From positions 38,691-102,690 of the forward strand of contig NZ_JBHSHC010000093.1 in NCBI RefSeq assembly GCF_042652925.1: 64,000 nucleotides of DNA, read 5' to 3'. Below the pieces are notes generated by a model. The model did not search any database. It had not been told where the DNA came from and saw only the letters and a program-made list of their open reading frames with translations. A program made the position numbers and the translations under genes. Source of the stretch: Effusibacillus consociatus (GTDB lineage Bacteria; Bacillota; Bacilli; Tumebacillales; Effusibacillaceae). Position 1 is the stretch's first letter; the number at the start of each line of letters is the position of its first letter. Of the stretch, positions 41,910 through 51,087 are shown in pieces.

Positions 41910-43994
41910 ATGGGTTTAAAATTGGAAAACATACGTCAGATTACTTTAAGTCCGGAACTGATGCGCAGCAAGGGAATGAGAGCCGCGATTTACGCGGTTC
42001 TGTTTCTGATGTTGTTTTTCCTTTTCTTGGGGGACGTTACACCTCCTCGCTATACCTACAAAGTTGGGGATATTGCGCAGGAAGATATAAAAGCGCCGAC
42101 TGATGCGATTAACACGGCTGAAACCGAAAAAAAGAGACAGGAAGCCATCAATAAGGTTCCAAAGAGTTACTATCTGGATCCTACAGTTGAGGAAAAGGCT
42201 TTGGCCAACACTGCGAAACTGTTCGAGACAGCGGAGAAACTCGCGCCGGATGCATCCTTAACTCGGGAACAAAAAATCCGGGAGATGCAGAAAATCCCGA
42301 TTCCCGTGAAAGAGGACATTCTGGGCAAGCTTTTAACAGTTTCCCCGAATGAGATGGCCCGCATCAAAAACGAAACAAACCGTTATATCAGTTCATTTTT
42401 ACGCAAGGAGTTCTATGAAGAATCATTGGCGGCGGCGCCGACAGTTTTGGACAGCCAACTGGTCGATTTGGAAAAAGACACCCGGCTGATTGTTCGAGAT
42501 CTCGTGCTGTCATCGCTTCGTCCCAACATGGTCTATGATGTAAAACAAACTGAGGAACAGCGTGAGAAAGCGAAACGCGAGACACCGGAAGTTCGGATTC
42601 TTAAAGGGGATCTCATTATACGAAATGGAGAACTGATCACTGCAGAGAAACTGGGGCTGCTGCGTGATTTAAAACTTCTGGCGGAACAACCCAACTATAA
42701 GATCTACTTCGGGCTTGCGTTTTTTTTAGCCTTTTCATTGGCGATCATCGAAGCATATTCCCTCATTGCAAAAACAAAACTGTCGCGGAACAACAACCTG
42801 CTGCTGTTGTTAAGTCTGGTCGTCATTCTGACCGCCTTTGTAATGAAGATCGTCTCATTGAGTGCTCCTTTGAATGTACAAGCAATCGGGTATTTGGCAC
42901 CGCTTGCAATGGGTACAATGTTGTTGACCATTCTGTTTGACGCTTATTTGGCAATCGTAGGCGCCGTTATTTTTACGCTATTCGCAGCCTTATCGTTTGA
43001 CTTCAGATTCGAGTACCTGTTTGTCGGAATGATTTCTTCTCTGACGGGAGTATTTGCGGTTGCTCGGGTGAAACATCGCCTGGTGATCATGCGGGCCGCG
43101 TTTCTCATCGCGGGTGTTAACATGCTGGCGATTACAACAGTTCAGTCTCTCCTGTCCTCTGCCAACTTCACATGGCAAGGACTTTTGCAGGCGCTGCTCT
43201 TCGGGCTGGTAAACGGCTTGTTGTCAGGTATTTTAACTATTGGACTGCTGCCGTTTCTGGAAAGTCTATTTGGGATTCTTACACCGATCAGCCTGTTGGA
43301 ATTGTCGAACCCGAATCATCCGCTGCTGAAAAAATTATTAATGGAAGCCCCGGGCACGTATCACCACAGTTTGATTGTCGGTAACCTGGCGGAAACCGCG
43401 GCGGAGATGGTGGGAGGAGATCCTCTGCTTTGCCGCGTGGGGGGCTATTTTCACGATGTGGGGAAGTCAAAACGCCCCATGTTCTTCATCGAAAACCAGA
43501 ATGGCCGGGAAAATCCGCATGACAAAGTGGCACCCAGCTTGTCACATCTGATTATCACGTCTCATGTACGGGACGGGGTAGAAATGTTGGAACAGCACCG
43601 GCTGCCAAAACCGATCCGCAGCATTTGTGAGCAGCACCATGGTACGACTGTGTTATGGTATTTCTATAACAAAGCGTTGGAGATGGACAAAAACAACAAC
43701 CTGAATGCGGATGATTTCCGTTATCCGGGTCCGAAGCCGCAGACGAAGGAAGCTGCGATTATCATGCTTTGTGATTCCGTGGAAGCGGCTGTTCGCTCCA
43801 TGAGCCGGCCGACGCCGAACCGGATTGAAGCGGTAATCCGAAAGATCATCAAAGACCGTTTGAATGACGGACAACTGGATGAGTGTGATTTGACTTTAAA
43901 GGATTTGGACAAGATTGCAGATGCGCTGATGATTACATTGAACGGGATTTATCATGCGCGAATTGAATATCCGGATCCGCTGGAAAAGAAGTAA
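41910..43994 (+). CDS. pgpH: PgpH-type 7TM-HD cyclic di-AMP phosphodiesterase
   Basis: 694 residues: a first helix (about 25-43), an extracytoplasmic 7TMR-HDED domain (about 45-270), seven helices (about 270-465) and an HD domain (about 475-690) with APGTYHHSLIVGNLAE, YFHDVGKSKRPMFF and a QHHGT loop. The homologue YqfF/PgpH hydrolyses c-di-AMP to pApA. This connects to the c-di-AMP riboswitch at 6250-6362. ATG 41910 lies 14 nt after phoH, and ybeY follows. Confidence 0.92.
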   Translation: MGLKLENIRQITLSPELMRSKGMRAAIYAVLFLMLFFLFLGDVTPPRYTYKVGDIAQEDIKAPTDAINTAETEKKRQEAINKVPKSYYLDPTVEEKALANTAKLFETAEKLAPDASLTREQKIREMQKIPIPVKEDILGKLLTVSPNEMARIKNETNRYISSFLRKEFYEESLAAAPTVLDSQLVDLEKDTRLIVRDLVLSSLRPNMVYDVKQTEEQREKAKRETPEVRILKGDLIIRNGELITAEKLGLLRDLKLLAEQPNYKIYFGLAFFLAFSLAIIEAYSLIAKTKLSRNNNLLLLLSLVVILTAFVMKIVSLSAPLNVQAIGYLAPLAMGTMLLTILFDAYLAIVGAVIFTLFAALSFDFRFEYLFVGMISSLTGVFAVARVKHRLVIMRAAFLIAGVNMLAITTVQSLLSSANFTWQGLLQALLFGLVNGLLSGILTIGLLPFLESLFGILTPISLLELSNPNHPLLKKLLMEAPGTYHHSLIVGNLAETAAEMVGGDPLLCRVGGYFHDVGKSKRPMFFIENQNGRENPHDKVAPSLSHLIITSHVRDGVEMLEQHRLPKPIRSICEQHHGTTVLWYFYNKALEMDKNNNLNADDFRYPGPKPQTKEAAIIMLCDSVEAAVRSMSRPTPNRIEAVIRKIIKDRLNDGQLDECDLTLKDLDKIADALMITLNGIYHARIEYPDPLEKK

Positions 43995-44021
43995 AACCTC
44001 TATCAGTCAGGGGCTGAGAGA

Positions 44022-44522
44022 TTGGAAACACAAGATACCCAGGTAATCGTGGAAGTTCTCAATGAGTTGAATATCGAATTTTCCTTTGATGTGGAGGACC
44101 TCCTTGCAAAAGCGGTACAAGCTGCAGCGGGTTACGAGCAAATCGACGCCGGTGAAGTGGTGGTCTCGCTGGTTGATGATGAAACCATTCAAGAGTTGAA
44201 TCGGACTTATCGCAACAAGGATGTACCTACGGATGTACTGTCGTTTGCCCTGCAGGAATCATATGATGAAGAACCCGACATTGTGTTCGAAGAGGAAGAC
44301 GGTGAGGATGTGGAACCGTTGGGGGACATTGTGATATCCGTGCCGACCGCGATTCGTCAAGCGGAAGAATACGGCCACAGCATTGAAAGGGAATTGGCTT
44401 TTTTGGCTGTTCACGGTTTTCTTCACCTGATTGGGTATGATCATATGACGGAGGAAGATGAGAAGGACATGTTTGGAAGGCAGGATGCAATCCTTGCCAA
44501 CATCGGCCTGACAAGAGGGTGA
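44022..44522 (+). CDS. ybeY: endoribonuclease YbeY, rRNA maturation factor
   Basis: 166 residues. The zinc site HGFLHLIGYDH, in the H-x3-H-x5-H pattern, is near residue 125-135, with ELNRTYRNKDVPTDVLSFAL and an acidic insert (DEEPDIVFEEEDGEDVEPLGDIVISV). YbeY processes 16S rRNA and works in ribosome quality control. TTG 44022 has GGGG/GAGAG upstream; the N-terminus is about 15 residues longer than many homologues. Confidence 0.93.
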   Translation: METQDTQVIVEVLNELNIEFSFDVEDLLAKAVQAAAGYEQIDAGEVVVSLVDDETIQELNRTYRNKDVPTDVLSFALQESYDEEPDIVFEEEDGEDVEPLGDIVISVPTAIRQAEEYGHSIERELAFLAVHGFLHLIGYDHMTEEDEKDMFGRQDAILANIGLTRG

Positions 44523-44526
44523 TGGG

Positions 44527-45012
44527 ATGCTTTGGTTGCAAGGATTCTTGAAGAGCTTGAAGTATGCTTCGGAAGGCATCACTTATACACTGGTGACACA
44601 ACGAAACATGCAAATTCATTTTGTTTTGGCTTTTCTTGTAATGATCTTCTGCTTGATACTTGATGTATCCAGGCTGGAGATCATTCTCGTGTTTTTTGCG
44701 ATCGTCATGGTGATTGCTGCCGAACTTGTAAATACTGCAATTGAATCTTTGGTGGACCTGGTTACGGATGAGTATCACCGGCTGGCCAAGATTGCGAAGG
44801 ATACGGCTGCCGCCGCGGTGCTTTTGACCGCACTTCATGCCATCATAGTGGGATTGCTTGTGTTTCACGATAAACTGTGGCCGTTGCAAATGAGACCGAT
44901 GTCGTCTTTTACGATTGAATGGTACTTTTTATTGTTAGGTCCGGTAATCCTGCTGTATTTTATCGTTCGTTCTTTGGCAATGCGCTCTTCGGTGAACCGG
45001 GAAAGGGGATGA
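44527..45012 (+). CDS. dgkA: DgkA-type undecaprenol/diacylglycerol kinase with C-terminal extension
   Basis: 161 residues with the three-helix DgkA fold: LKYASEGITYTLVTQRNMQIHFVLAF and the signature AAELVNTAIESLVDLV (about 63-76). The Gram-positive enzyme phosphorylates undecaprenol. A further segment after residue 120 holds an extra hydrophobic helix (FTIEWYFLLLGPVILLYFIVRSLAM), making it longer than the usual 120-130 residues. ATG 44527 is 4 nt after the ybeY stop. The stop overlaps the cdd start (ATGA). Confidence 0.85.
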   Translation: MLWLQGFLKSLKYASEGITYTLVTQRNMQIHFVLAFLVMIFCLILDVSRLEIILVFFAIVMVIAAELVNTAIESLVDLVTDEYHRLAKIAKDTAAAAVLLTALHAIIVGLLVFHDKLWPLQMRPMSSFTIEWYFLLLGPVILLYFIVRSLAMRSSVNRERG

Positions 45013-45428
45013 ACAGGTTGAACGGCGAAAAGTTGTTGGAACAGGCGAAACAAGCGCGTAAAAACGCCTATGTGCCTTACTCGAATTTTCCTGTCGGCGC
45101 TGCGATTTTAACGGGAGACGGTACAATAGTGACCGGCTGCAATATTGAAAATGCCTCGTACGGTTTGACCAATTGTGCCGAGCGGACAGCCATTTTTAAG
45201 CTGATATCAGAAGGGAAATCCGATATTCGGATGATTGCGGTAGTTGCGGATACGGCAGGCCCGGTTTCACCCTGCGGGATGTGCAGACAAGTTATGGCAG
45301 AATTCTGTTCTCCGGGTACCAAAGTAATTCTTAGCAATCTAAATGGACAAAGTAAGGAAACAACTGTGGGCGAACTTCTGCCATTTTCGTTCTCGAAGGG
45401 GGATCTTCATGGTGAAAACGAAATTTAA
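45009..45428 (+). CDS. cdd: cytidine deaminase
   Basis: 139 residues of the tetrameric class. The zinc and catalytic motifs are TNCAERTA (Cys and Glu) and PCGMCRQV (two Cys), with GCNIENASYG for substrate binding. It turns cytidine into uridine in pyrimidine salvage. ATG 45009 overlaps the dgkA stop, matching the N-terminus of Bacillus Cdd; TTG 45018 is better spaced from AAAGGGG and cannot be excluded. The 3' end overlaps era by 20 nt. Confidence 0.92.
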   Translation: MNRLNGEKLLEQAKQARKNAYVPYSNFPVGAAILTGDGTIVTGCNIENASYGLTNCAERTAIFKLISEGKSDIRMIAVVADTAGPVSPCGMCRQVMAEFCSPGTKVILSNLNGQSKETTVGELLPFSFSKGDLHGENEI

Positions 45429-46314
45429 GTCGGGTTTTATAGCCTTTGTAGGCCGGCCAAATGTCGGAAAATCGACCCTGCTGAACCGTGTGATCGGTCA
45501 AAAACTGGCCATTATGTCCAATAAGCCGCAGACTACTCGCAACCGGATTCAAGGAGTCCTGACGACGGAAGAGGGACAAGCCATTTTTCTTGATACACCG
45601 GGTATACATAAACCTCATCATAAGCTTGGGGACTATATGGTGCGTACCGCTATAACTACATTGCGGGAAGTGGATTTGGTGTGCATGTTGGTGGACGCAA
45701 CCGAAAAAAAGGGGCCTGGAGATCAATACGTAATTGAGCAGTTGCGCCAGATTTCTACTCCCGTGTTCCTCTTGATCAATAAAATTGACGCAATCCGTCA
45801 GGAGCAGTTGCTCGAGATCATTGCCATCTATAAGGATGAGTATCCGTTTAAAGAGATCATGCCGATCTCTGCATTAAAAGGCGAGAATGTCGACCTGCTG
45901 CGCAAATTGATCTTTGACAACCTGCAGGAAGGACCGCAATACTATCCGGAAGACCAGGTATCTGACCACCCTGAGCGATTTGTGGTTGCCGAGTTGATTC
46001 GTGAAAAAGTTCTTCATCTGACGCGTGAGGAAGTGCCTCATTCCGTAGCGGTGGAGATCGAACAGATGCAATATCGGGAAGACAAGGACATGCTTTATAT
46101 AAACGCGGTCATCTATACGGAACGGAATTCGCAAAAAGGCATCCTGATAGGGAAGAACGGCGATATGTTAAAAGAAATCGGCAAACGTGCAAGGGTCGAT
46201 ATTGAAAATCTATTGGGGTCCAAAGCGTATCTGGAACTTTGGGTGAAAGTAAAAGAAGATTGGCGAAATAAGGAGATAATGCTGCGTAATTTCGGGTTTT
46301 CCGACACAGAATAG
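45409..46314 (+). CDS. era: GTPase Era
   Basis: 301 residues: GTPase domain with G1 GRPNVGKS (15-22), DTPGIH (G3), NKID (G4) and SALKGENV (G5), then the KH domain with KGILIGKNGDMLKEIGKRAR. Era binds 16S rRNA in 30S assembly. ATG 45409 lies inside the end of cdd (20-nt overlap) with GAAGGGGGA upstream; the frame opens further upstream only as a shadow. Confidence 0.95.
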   Translation: MVKTKFKSGFIAFVGRPNVGKSTLLNRVIGQKLAIMSNKPQTTRNRIQGVLTTEEGQAIFLDTPGIHKPHHKLGDYMVRTAITTLREVDLVCMLVDATEKKGPGDQYVIEQLRQISTPVFLLINKIDAIRQEQLLEIIAIYKDEYPFKEIMPISALKGENVDLLRKLIFDNLQEGPQYYPEDQVSDHPERFVVAELIREKVLHLTREEVPHSVAVEIEQMQYREDKDMLYINAVIYTERNSQKGILIGKNGDMLKEIGKRARVDIENLLGSKAYLELWVKVKEDWRNKEIMLRNFGFSDTE

Positions 46315-46396
46315 AGCCTGTTGTCGTTACTGGTAAGTATTCCATAGTATAGAGCAGACAGCTTCCGTAGAATCTAACCTTACACTCGATACGAAA

Positions 46397-46470
46397 CCGT
46401 CAAGGTCACACTTCTTTGACGGGTACCCGAAGGGCGAAAGCTCTCAACTCTCGTATGGGGACCCCCATAC
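46397..46470 (+). other. structured leader before yqzL
   Basis: The 195-nt gap after era folds well: CCGTCAA (46397-46403)/TTGACGG (46416-46422), and GTATGGGG (46453-46460)/CCCCATAC (46463-46470). Neither stem is followed by a T-tract. No known riboswitch class is recognised. Confidence 0.4.
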
Positions 46471-46509
46471 AAAACTGGTGGGGATTCGCAAACAGAAAGG
46501 ATGAGCTTG

Positions 46510-46647
46510 ATGCGAGACTTTTTGTGGCGCTATTTTTGTGCTACAGGTGAGATCGATGCTTATCTTTTGTACAAGGAATCCGAGGCTAACGGTTTGCAGG
46601 AAGTCTCAGCCGGTCGAAGTGAGGAAGATTTTACAGAAGAGGAGTAA
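46510..46647 (+). CDS. yqzL: YqzL family small protein
   Basis: 45 residues: MRDFLWRYFCATGEIDAYLLYKE, then a Glu/Ser-rich tail. It matches the small YqzL protein that lies between era and recO in Bacillus; function unknown. AAAGGA (46496-46501) is 8 nt before ATG 46510. It is too short for most gene finders. Confidence 0.8.
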   Translation: MRDFLWRYFCATGEIDAYLLYKESEANGLQEVSAGRSEEDFTEEE

Positions 46648-46657
46648 AGGAGTTTCC

Positions 46658-46702
46658 GTGACGGATCCCGAATACAATCTCCGGAAGATTGAGAAGAAAT
46701 GA
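46658..46702 (+). CDS. possible 14-residue leader ORF before recO
   Basis: GTG 46658 follows AAGGAG (46647-46652) by 5 nt and encodes MTDPEYNLRKIEKK, stopping 12 nt before the recO start. It could couple recO translation to yqzL, or be chance. Confidence 0.25.
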   Translation: MTDPEYNLRKIEKK

Positions 46703-46714
46703 GGAATCCAGCCT

Positions 46715-47464
46715 TTGGACAAGACGGAAGGTATTGTACTTCGGGCGATAGATTACGGGGAAACGAACAAGATTGTCACCGTATTGACAGCTAAATATGG
46801 AAAAATAGCCGTTCTCGCCAAAGGAGCCAACAAACCGCAATCCCGCTTGGTCTCCGTTTCACAACCGTTTGTTCACGGACACTGGTTGTTATTTGGCGGG
46901 AATTCCGGTATGTTTTCCGTTTCCCATGCGGATGTGATCAACCCGTTTCGTCCAATCAGGGAAGATATTTTTTTATCAACCTATGCGGCTTGTATGACGG
47001 AACTCACGGATCGCGTGCTGGAAGAACGCATCCCGTATCCCGGTGCGTTTCAGTTTCTTTTACATATGCTGCACTACCTGGCAGAGGGAAAAGATCCGGA
47101 TGTTCTGTTAAGGATCTTCGAGACGAAGATGCTGTATGCTGCAGGTATTCAACCCAACTTGGAGCAGTGCAGCTTTTGCGGAAAATCAATCGACAGTGTG
47201 ATCCGATTTTCAATTCGGCAGGGCGGACCGCTTTGTCAACAGTGTCATGATTCCGATCCCTATGCTGTCCGGTTAAAACCGGCTGCGTTAAAACTGATGC
47301 GGCTGTTTCAAATAATTGATCCCGCAAGGTTGGGGAATATAAGCATTGGTGAGGATGTGAAACACCAGCTGGATAAAATTCTTCGCCAGTATCTTGAGGA
47401 ACAGGGCGGAATTTATCTTAAATCGAGGCAATTTCTCGATCAATTGAATCGATACGGTCTTTAG
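46715..47464 (+). CDS. recO: DNA repair protein RecO
   Basis: 249 residues: OB fold at the N-terminus (TEGIVLRAIDYGETNKIVTVLTAKYGKIAVLAKGANKPQSR) and a helical C-terminal domain with a zinc site CSFCGKS...CQQCHD. RecO anneals single strands and loads RecA with RecR. TTG 46715 has GAGG about 10 nt upstream. It ends just before the glyS promoter. Confidence 0.93.
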   Translation: MDKTEGIVLRAIDYGETNKIVTVLTAKYGKIAVLAKGANKPQSRLVSVSQPFVHGHWLLFGGNSGMFSVSHADVINPFRPIREDIFLSTYAACMTELTDRVLEERIPYPGAFQFLLHMLHYLAEGKDPDVLLRIFETKMLYAAGIQPNLEQCSFCGKSIDSVIRFSIRQGGPLCQQCHDSDPYAVRLKPAALKLMRLFQIIDPARLGNISIGEDVKHQLDKILRQYLEEQGGIYLKSRQFLDQLNRYGL

Positions 47465-47467
47465 GAA

Positions 47468-47496
47468 TTGACTTTGCATGCATCCTTTGTTATGAT
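47468..47496 (+). promoter_or_regulatory. glyS promoter
   Basis: TTGACT (47468-47473), 17-nt spacer and TATGAT (47491-47496), directly upstream of the T-box leader. Confidence 0.75.
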
Positions 47497-47519
47497 TTTT
47501 GCCAACAGTTGCATATACA

Positions 47520-47722
47520 GGCTGTGAAGGACAGGAGTAGTGAATGATTGCCATACAAGCGAGCCGGGGATGGTGTGAGCCCGGTATGGACGGTTCATGA
47601 AGGGCGGTCTGGAGCCTTTTTCAAACTAAGGTGGGCGTTCTGAACGCCAATCAGGGTGGAACCGCGGGAGACCAACTCTCGTCCCTTGCATTTTCGGATG
47701 CGGGACGGGAGTTTTTATTATT
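47520..47722 (+). promoter_or_regulatory. T-box leader of glyS with terminator
   Basis: The T-box core AGGGTGGAACCGCGGG lies at 47653-47668, and a terminator stem (ACTCTCGTCCC...GGGACGGGAGT, about 47675-47712) is followed by TTTTTATTATTTTT. Stem I occupies about 47530-47620; GGC in GAAGGGCGGTC (about 47597-47607) is a plausible glycine specifier. The short form, without stem II, resembles the glyQS T-box of Bacillus. Uncharged tRNA-Gly would release transcription. Confidence 0.9.
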
Positions 47723-47744
47723 TTTACTTTGGAGAGTGGGATCA

Positions 47745-49136
47745 ATGAGTGAACAAAGAGTTACTATGGATCAAATCGTCGCATTGGCGAAGCATCGAGG
47801 CTTTATCTTTCCAGGTTCTGAAATTTACGGAGGTTTGGCAAACACTTGGGATTATGGCCCGCTCGGCGTAGAATTAAAGAACAATGTGAAAAAAGCTTGG
47901 TGGAAAAAGTTTATCCAGGAATCTCCGTACAATGTGGGACTCGATTCCGCAATCTTGATGAACCCGCAAACGTGGGTAGCTTCCGGGCACGTGGGGAACT
48001 TTAACGACCCGATGATCGACTGCAAAAATTGCAAAGCCCGTCACCGTGCGGACAAATTGATTGAGGGAGCGCTTGCTGAAAAAGGGATTGAGCTGATTGT
48101 CGATGGCTTGTCGTTCGATCAGATGGCACGTTTGATCCAAGAGCACGATATTGCTTGTCCGGATTGCGGAGCGAAAGATTTTACAGAGATTCGTCAATTC
48201 AACCTGATGTTTAAAACTTTCCAGGGCGTAACCGAATCTTCTGCCAACGAAATTTTCTTGCGTCCGGAGACTGCCCAGGGAATTTTCGTCAATTTCAAAA
48301 ACGTGCAGCGCACCATGAGAAAGAAAGTGCCATTCGGAATTGCGCAGATCGGAAAAAGCTTCCGGAATGAAATCACGCCTGGTAACTTCACGTTCCGGAC
48401 TCGTGAATTCGAACAGATGGAACTTGAATTCTTCTGCAAGCCAGGAGAAGACCTTAAGTGGTTTGAGTACTGGCGTGAATTCTGTTACAGCTGGCTGCTC
48501 GGCCTTGGGATGACAGAGCAAAACATCAGATTGCGTGATCACACTACAGAAGAGCTGTCCCATTACAGCAACGCGACAACTGACATTGAGTACAAGTTTC
48601 CGTTTGGTTGGGGGGAATTGTGGGGAATTGCTGATCGGACCGATTTTGACCTGAAACGTCATATGGAACACTCCGGTGAAGATTTCCATTACTTGGATCC
48701 GGAAACAAACGAGAAATACGTTCCGTATTGCATTGAACCTTCGTTGGGAGCAGACCGGGTCACTTTGGCATTCCTGATAGATGCCTACGAGGAAGAAGAT
48801 CTCGGTGAGGGGGATAAGCGGACGGTTCTTCGCTTCCATCCCGCCCTTGCTCCTGTCAAAGCAGCAATTCTGCCGCTTTCCAAGAAACTGTCGGATGACG
48901 CGATCAAGATTTATGAAATTCTGTCGGCGGAATTCAACTGCGACTTTGACGAATCCGGGTCGATCGGGAAACGGTACCGGCGCCAGGATGAAATCGGCAC
49001 ACCTTTCTGCATCACCTATGACTTCGATTCCCAAACCGACGGTCAGGTTACGGTTAGGGAGCGGGATTCGATGGAGCAGGTGCGGATGCCGATCAGCGAA
49101 TTGAAAGATTACTTGTTGGAGAAAGTGAAGTTTTAA
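47745..49136 (+). CDS. glyS: glycyl-tRNA synthetase, single-chain (alpha2) type
   Basis: 463 residues of the homodimeric class IIa enzyme: HRGFIFPGSEIYGGLANTWDYGPLGVELK (motif 1 region), FNLMFKT, RPETAQGIFVNFKNV, FRNEITPGNFTFRTREFEQMELEFF (motif 2), EPSLGADR (motif 3) and the anticodon domain AILPLSKK. Bacillus subtilis uses a separate alpha/beta enzyme in this place, so the type is a taxonomic mark. ATG 47745 follows GGAGAG and starts after the T-box terminator. Confidence 0.95.
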   Translation: MSEQRVTMDQIVALAKHRGFIFPGSEIYGGLANTWDYGPLGVELKNNVKKAWWKKFIQESPYNVGLDSAILMNPQTWVASGHVGNFNDPMIDCKNCKARHRADKLIEGALAEKGIELIVDGLSFDQMARLIQEHDIACPDCGAKDFTEIRQFNLMFKTFQGVTESSANEIFLRPETAQGIFVNFKNVQRTMRKKVPFGIAQIGKSFRNEITPGNFTFRTREFEQMELEFFCKPGEDLKWFEYWREFCYSWLLGLGMTEQNIRLRDHTTEELSHYSNATTDIEYKFPFGWGELWGIADRTDFDLKRHMEHSGEDFHYLDPETNEKYVPYCIEPSLGADRVTLAFLIDAYEEEDLGEGDKRTVLRFHPALAPVKAAILPLSKKLSDDAIKIYEILSAEFNCDFDESGSIGKRYRRQDEIGTPFCITYDFDSQTDGQVTVRERDSMEQVRMPISELKDYLLEKVKF

Positions 49137-49167
49137 ATAGCACGACAGGAATTAGGGATGCATATCG

Positions 49168-49197
49168 AACCGGGCCATTTGACCCCGGTTTTTCTTT
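49168..49197 (+). terminator. terminator after glyS
   Basis: AACCGGG (49168-49174) and CCCGGTT (49184-49190), then TTTCTTTT. Confidence 0.8.
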
Positions 49198-49212
49198 TGC
49201 AAAAATTGCCCA

Positions 49213-49297
49213 TTGAATTTTTAAATAATATCAACTATAATCAAAATCGATCATAAATAATCATAAACGATCGTTTCTTGATCAGAGTTGATCAACC
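49213..49297 (+). promoter_or_regulatory. fruR promoter and repeated GATCA operator region
   Basis: TTGAAT (49213-49218), 17-nt spacer and TATAAT (49236-49241). Immediately after come CGATCA, ACGATCG, TTGATCA and TTGATCA repeats within 49247-49296. Repeats of this sort downstream of the -10 suit binding of the DeoR-type regulator encoded next, as for FruR in related fructose operons. Confidence 0.6.
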
Positions 49298-49321
49298 TAC
49301 TCTTCAATATGAGGGATCCCT

Positions 49322-50092
49322 ATGTTATATGGCGAAGAACGAAAGATTAAAATTCTTGAATACGTTCAACAGCACTCGAGAGCTTCTGTGCAGGAACTAT
49401 GTCAGTCTTTTGAGGTCTCAGAGGCTACAATACGCCGTGATTTGAAAGAATTGGAAGAAGCGAAGCTGTTGCGAAGAACGCATGGCGGTGCCGTTTCTTT
49501 ACAAAGTGTGAATTTCGAGCCCACGTTTGTGGAGAAGGAAGACAAGTTTCTAAAAGAAAAGCAAGCGATTGCAAGAAAGGCGATTGAATTTATCGAAGAA
49601 GGCGATACGATTCTTCTCGATTCGGGCACAACCACTCTTCATTTGGCGAAAGAGTTGAAACCGCTTACCCGGTTAACGATGGTGACCAATTCAATCATGA
49701 TCGCGCACGAGCTTGAAGGTGTTCCGGGAATTGAAGTAATGATGATTGGCGGAACCTTACGGAGAGAAACTCTGGCACTTGTGGGCCCCCTGGCGGAACA
49801 AGCATTGAACATGATTCGAGTGGACAAAGCGTTTGTGGCCATCAATGGGTTGGACATAACAGAGGGCTTAACCACCCCAAATCTGCTGGAGGCAGCCACC
49901 AAACGAAAGATGATTCAGTCCGCCAAGACGGTATTTCTTCTGGCGGATCATAGCAAAGTGGGAAAAGTGGCATTCGCAAAGGTTGCTGAAGTACAAGAGA
50001 TTGATAAATGCATCAGCGACAACGCGATGCCTGTAAGCGTCATCAATCAGTTGGAGAAACTGGGAGTGGACGTATACACTGTGAATCCTTAG
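49322..50092 (+). CDS. fruR: DeoR-family regulator of the fructose operon
   Basis: 256 residues: winged HTH (about 5-57, RASVQELCQSFEVSEATIRRDLKELEEAKLLRRTHGGA) and a DeoR sugar-phosphate sensor domain (DTILLDSGTTTLHLAKEL, NGLDITEGLTTPNLLEAATKR, HSKVGK). In fructose operons it senses fructose 1-phosphate. ATG 49322 follows GAGGG. First of six genes running to ptsI, with fruK 14 nt downstream. Confidence 0.9.
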   Translation: MLYGEERKIKILEYVQQHSRASVQELCQSFEVSEATIRRDLKELEEAKLLRRTHGGAVSLQSVNFEPTFVEKEDKFLKEKQAIARKAIEFIEEGDTILLDSGTTTLHLAKELKPLTRLTMVTNSIMIAHELEGVPGIEVMMIGGTLRRETLALVGPLAEQALNMIRVDKAFVAINGLDITEGLTTPNLLEAATKRKMIQSAKTVFLLADHSKVGKVAFAKVAEVQEIDKCISDNAMPVSVINQLEKLGVDVYTVNP

Positions 50093-50106
50093 GAGGGAAA
50101 TCAGGT

Positions 50107-51045
50107 TTGAATTCATCGGTAGTAACAGTCACCTTAAATCCTGCCTTGGATAAAACCGTTACGATACACGGCATGCAAATTGGGGGCTTAAATCGAGTCC
50201 AACAAATGCGTCTTGATCCTGGAGGAAAAGGGATCAACGTGGCAAAGGTACTCAACCAATTTGGTGTTGATGTCATTGCCACAGGATTAGTTGCGGGTTC
50301 ACAAGGCCGTTTTCTGCTCAAACAGTTAGAGGAACAACAGATTCAAACCGGCTTTTTGGAGATTAATGGTGAAACTCGTACCAATTTAAAAATCTACGAT
50401 GAAGATTCCAAAATCACTACAGAAATTAATGAGCCGGGCTTTTCGGTAAATCACGAGGATTTGCAGATCTACCGACAGAAACTCCTCGAGCTGCTCCACC
50501 ATACATCCGTTTTGGTAGTAGGTGGAAGTTTGCCTCCGGGAGTGCCGGAGGATATTTATCGGGAGTATATTCAAATGGCGAACGGGCTGGGTGTCAAAAC
50601 AATCTTGGATGCGGATGGGGTTCCTTTTCAGGAAGGAATCGAAGGAAAACCCTATGCGATAAAACCGAACCGTTTTGAGCTGGAACAATGGGTAGGACAT
50701 GAGTTGAAAACGGAATCGGAAGTTGTTTCGGCGGGTAAGCAGCTGCTCAAAACCGGAGTTTCTCTAGTACTGGTTTCGATGGGGAGTGAAGGCTCGATTG
50801 TGATGGATCAACACGAGACTTTTCGTGTGTATTCATTTCCTATCACCCCGAAGAGCACTGTAGGAGCAGGCGATTCAATGGTAGCCGCCCTTGTTTATTC
50901 GCTGCTTAACGGAAAAACGCTGAAAGATACAGCCGTTTGGGCTACAACGGCCGGAACGGTAACCGCTTCCAAATCAGGGACCCAAGTGTGCACTCTCCCA
51001 GAGGTCCAGCAATGCGTATCCAGAGTGCATGCAAGTATATTATAA
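50107..51045 (+). CDS. fruK: 1-phosphofructokinase
   Basis: 312 residues of the PfkB/ribokinase family: VTVTLNPALDKTV at the start, DPGGKGINVAKVL, GGSLPPGVPED, KPNRFELE and the anion hole/base motif KSTVGAGDSMVAAL. It makes fructose 1,6-bisphosphate from the fructose 1-phosphate produced by FruA. TTG 50107 follows AGGAGG (50091-50096) by 10 nt; the open frame from 50008 is a shadow inside fruR. Confidence 0.92.
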   Translation: MNSSVVTVTLNPALDKTVTIHGMQIGGLNRVQQMRLDPGGKGINVAKVLNQFGVDVIATGLVAGSQGRFLLKQLEEQQIQTGFLEINGETRTNLKIYDEDSKITTEINEPGFSVNHEDLQIYRQKLLELLHHTSVLVVGGSLPPGVPEDIYREYIQMANGLGVKTILDADGVPFQEGIEGKPYAIKPNRFELEQWVGHELKTESEVVSAGKQLLKTGVSLVLVSMGSEGSIVMDQHETFRVYSFPITPKSTVGAGDSMVAALVYSLLNGKTLKDTAVWATTAGTVTASKSGTQVCTLPEVQQCVSRVHASIL

Positions 51046-51087
51046 GAACTTATTTTAAATTTTTGGGGGTCAGAAAGGAGAATGACT

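Noticed and set aside
47631..47744. N-terminal extension of glyS
   Set aside because: The region is the T-box antiterminator and terminator, not coding.
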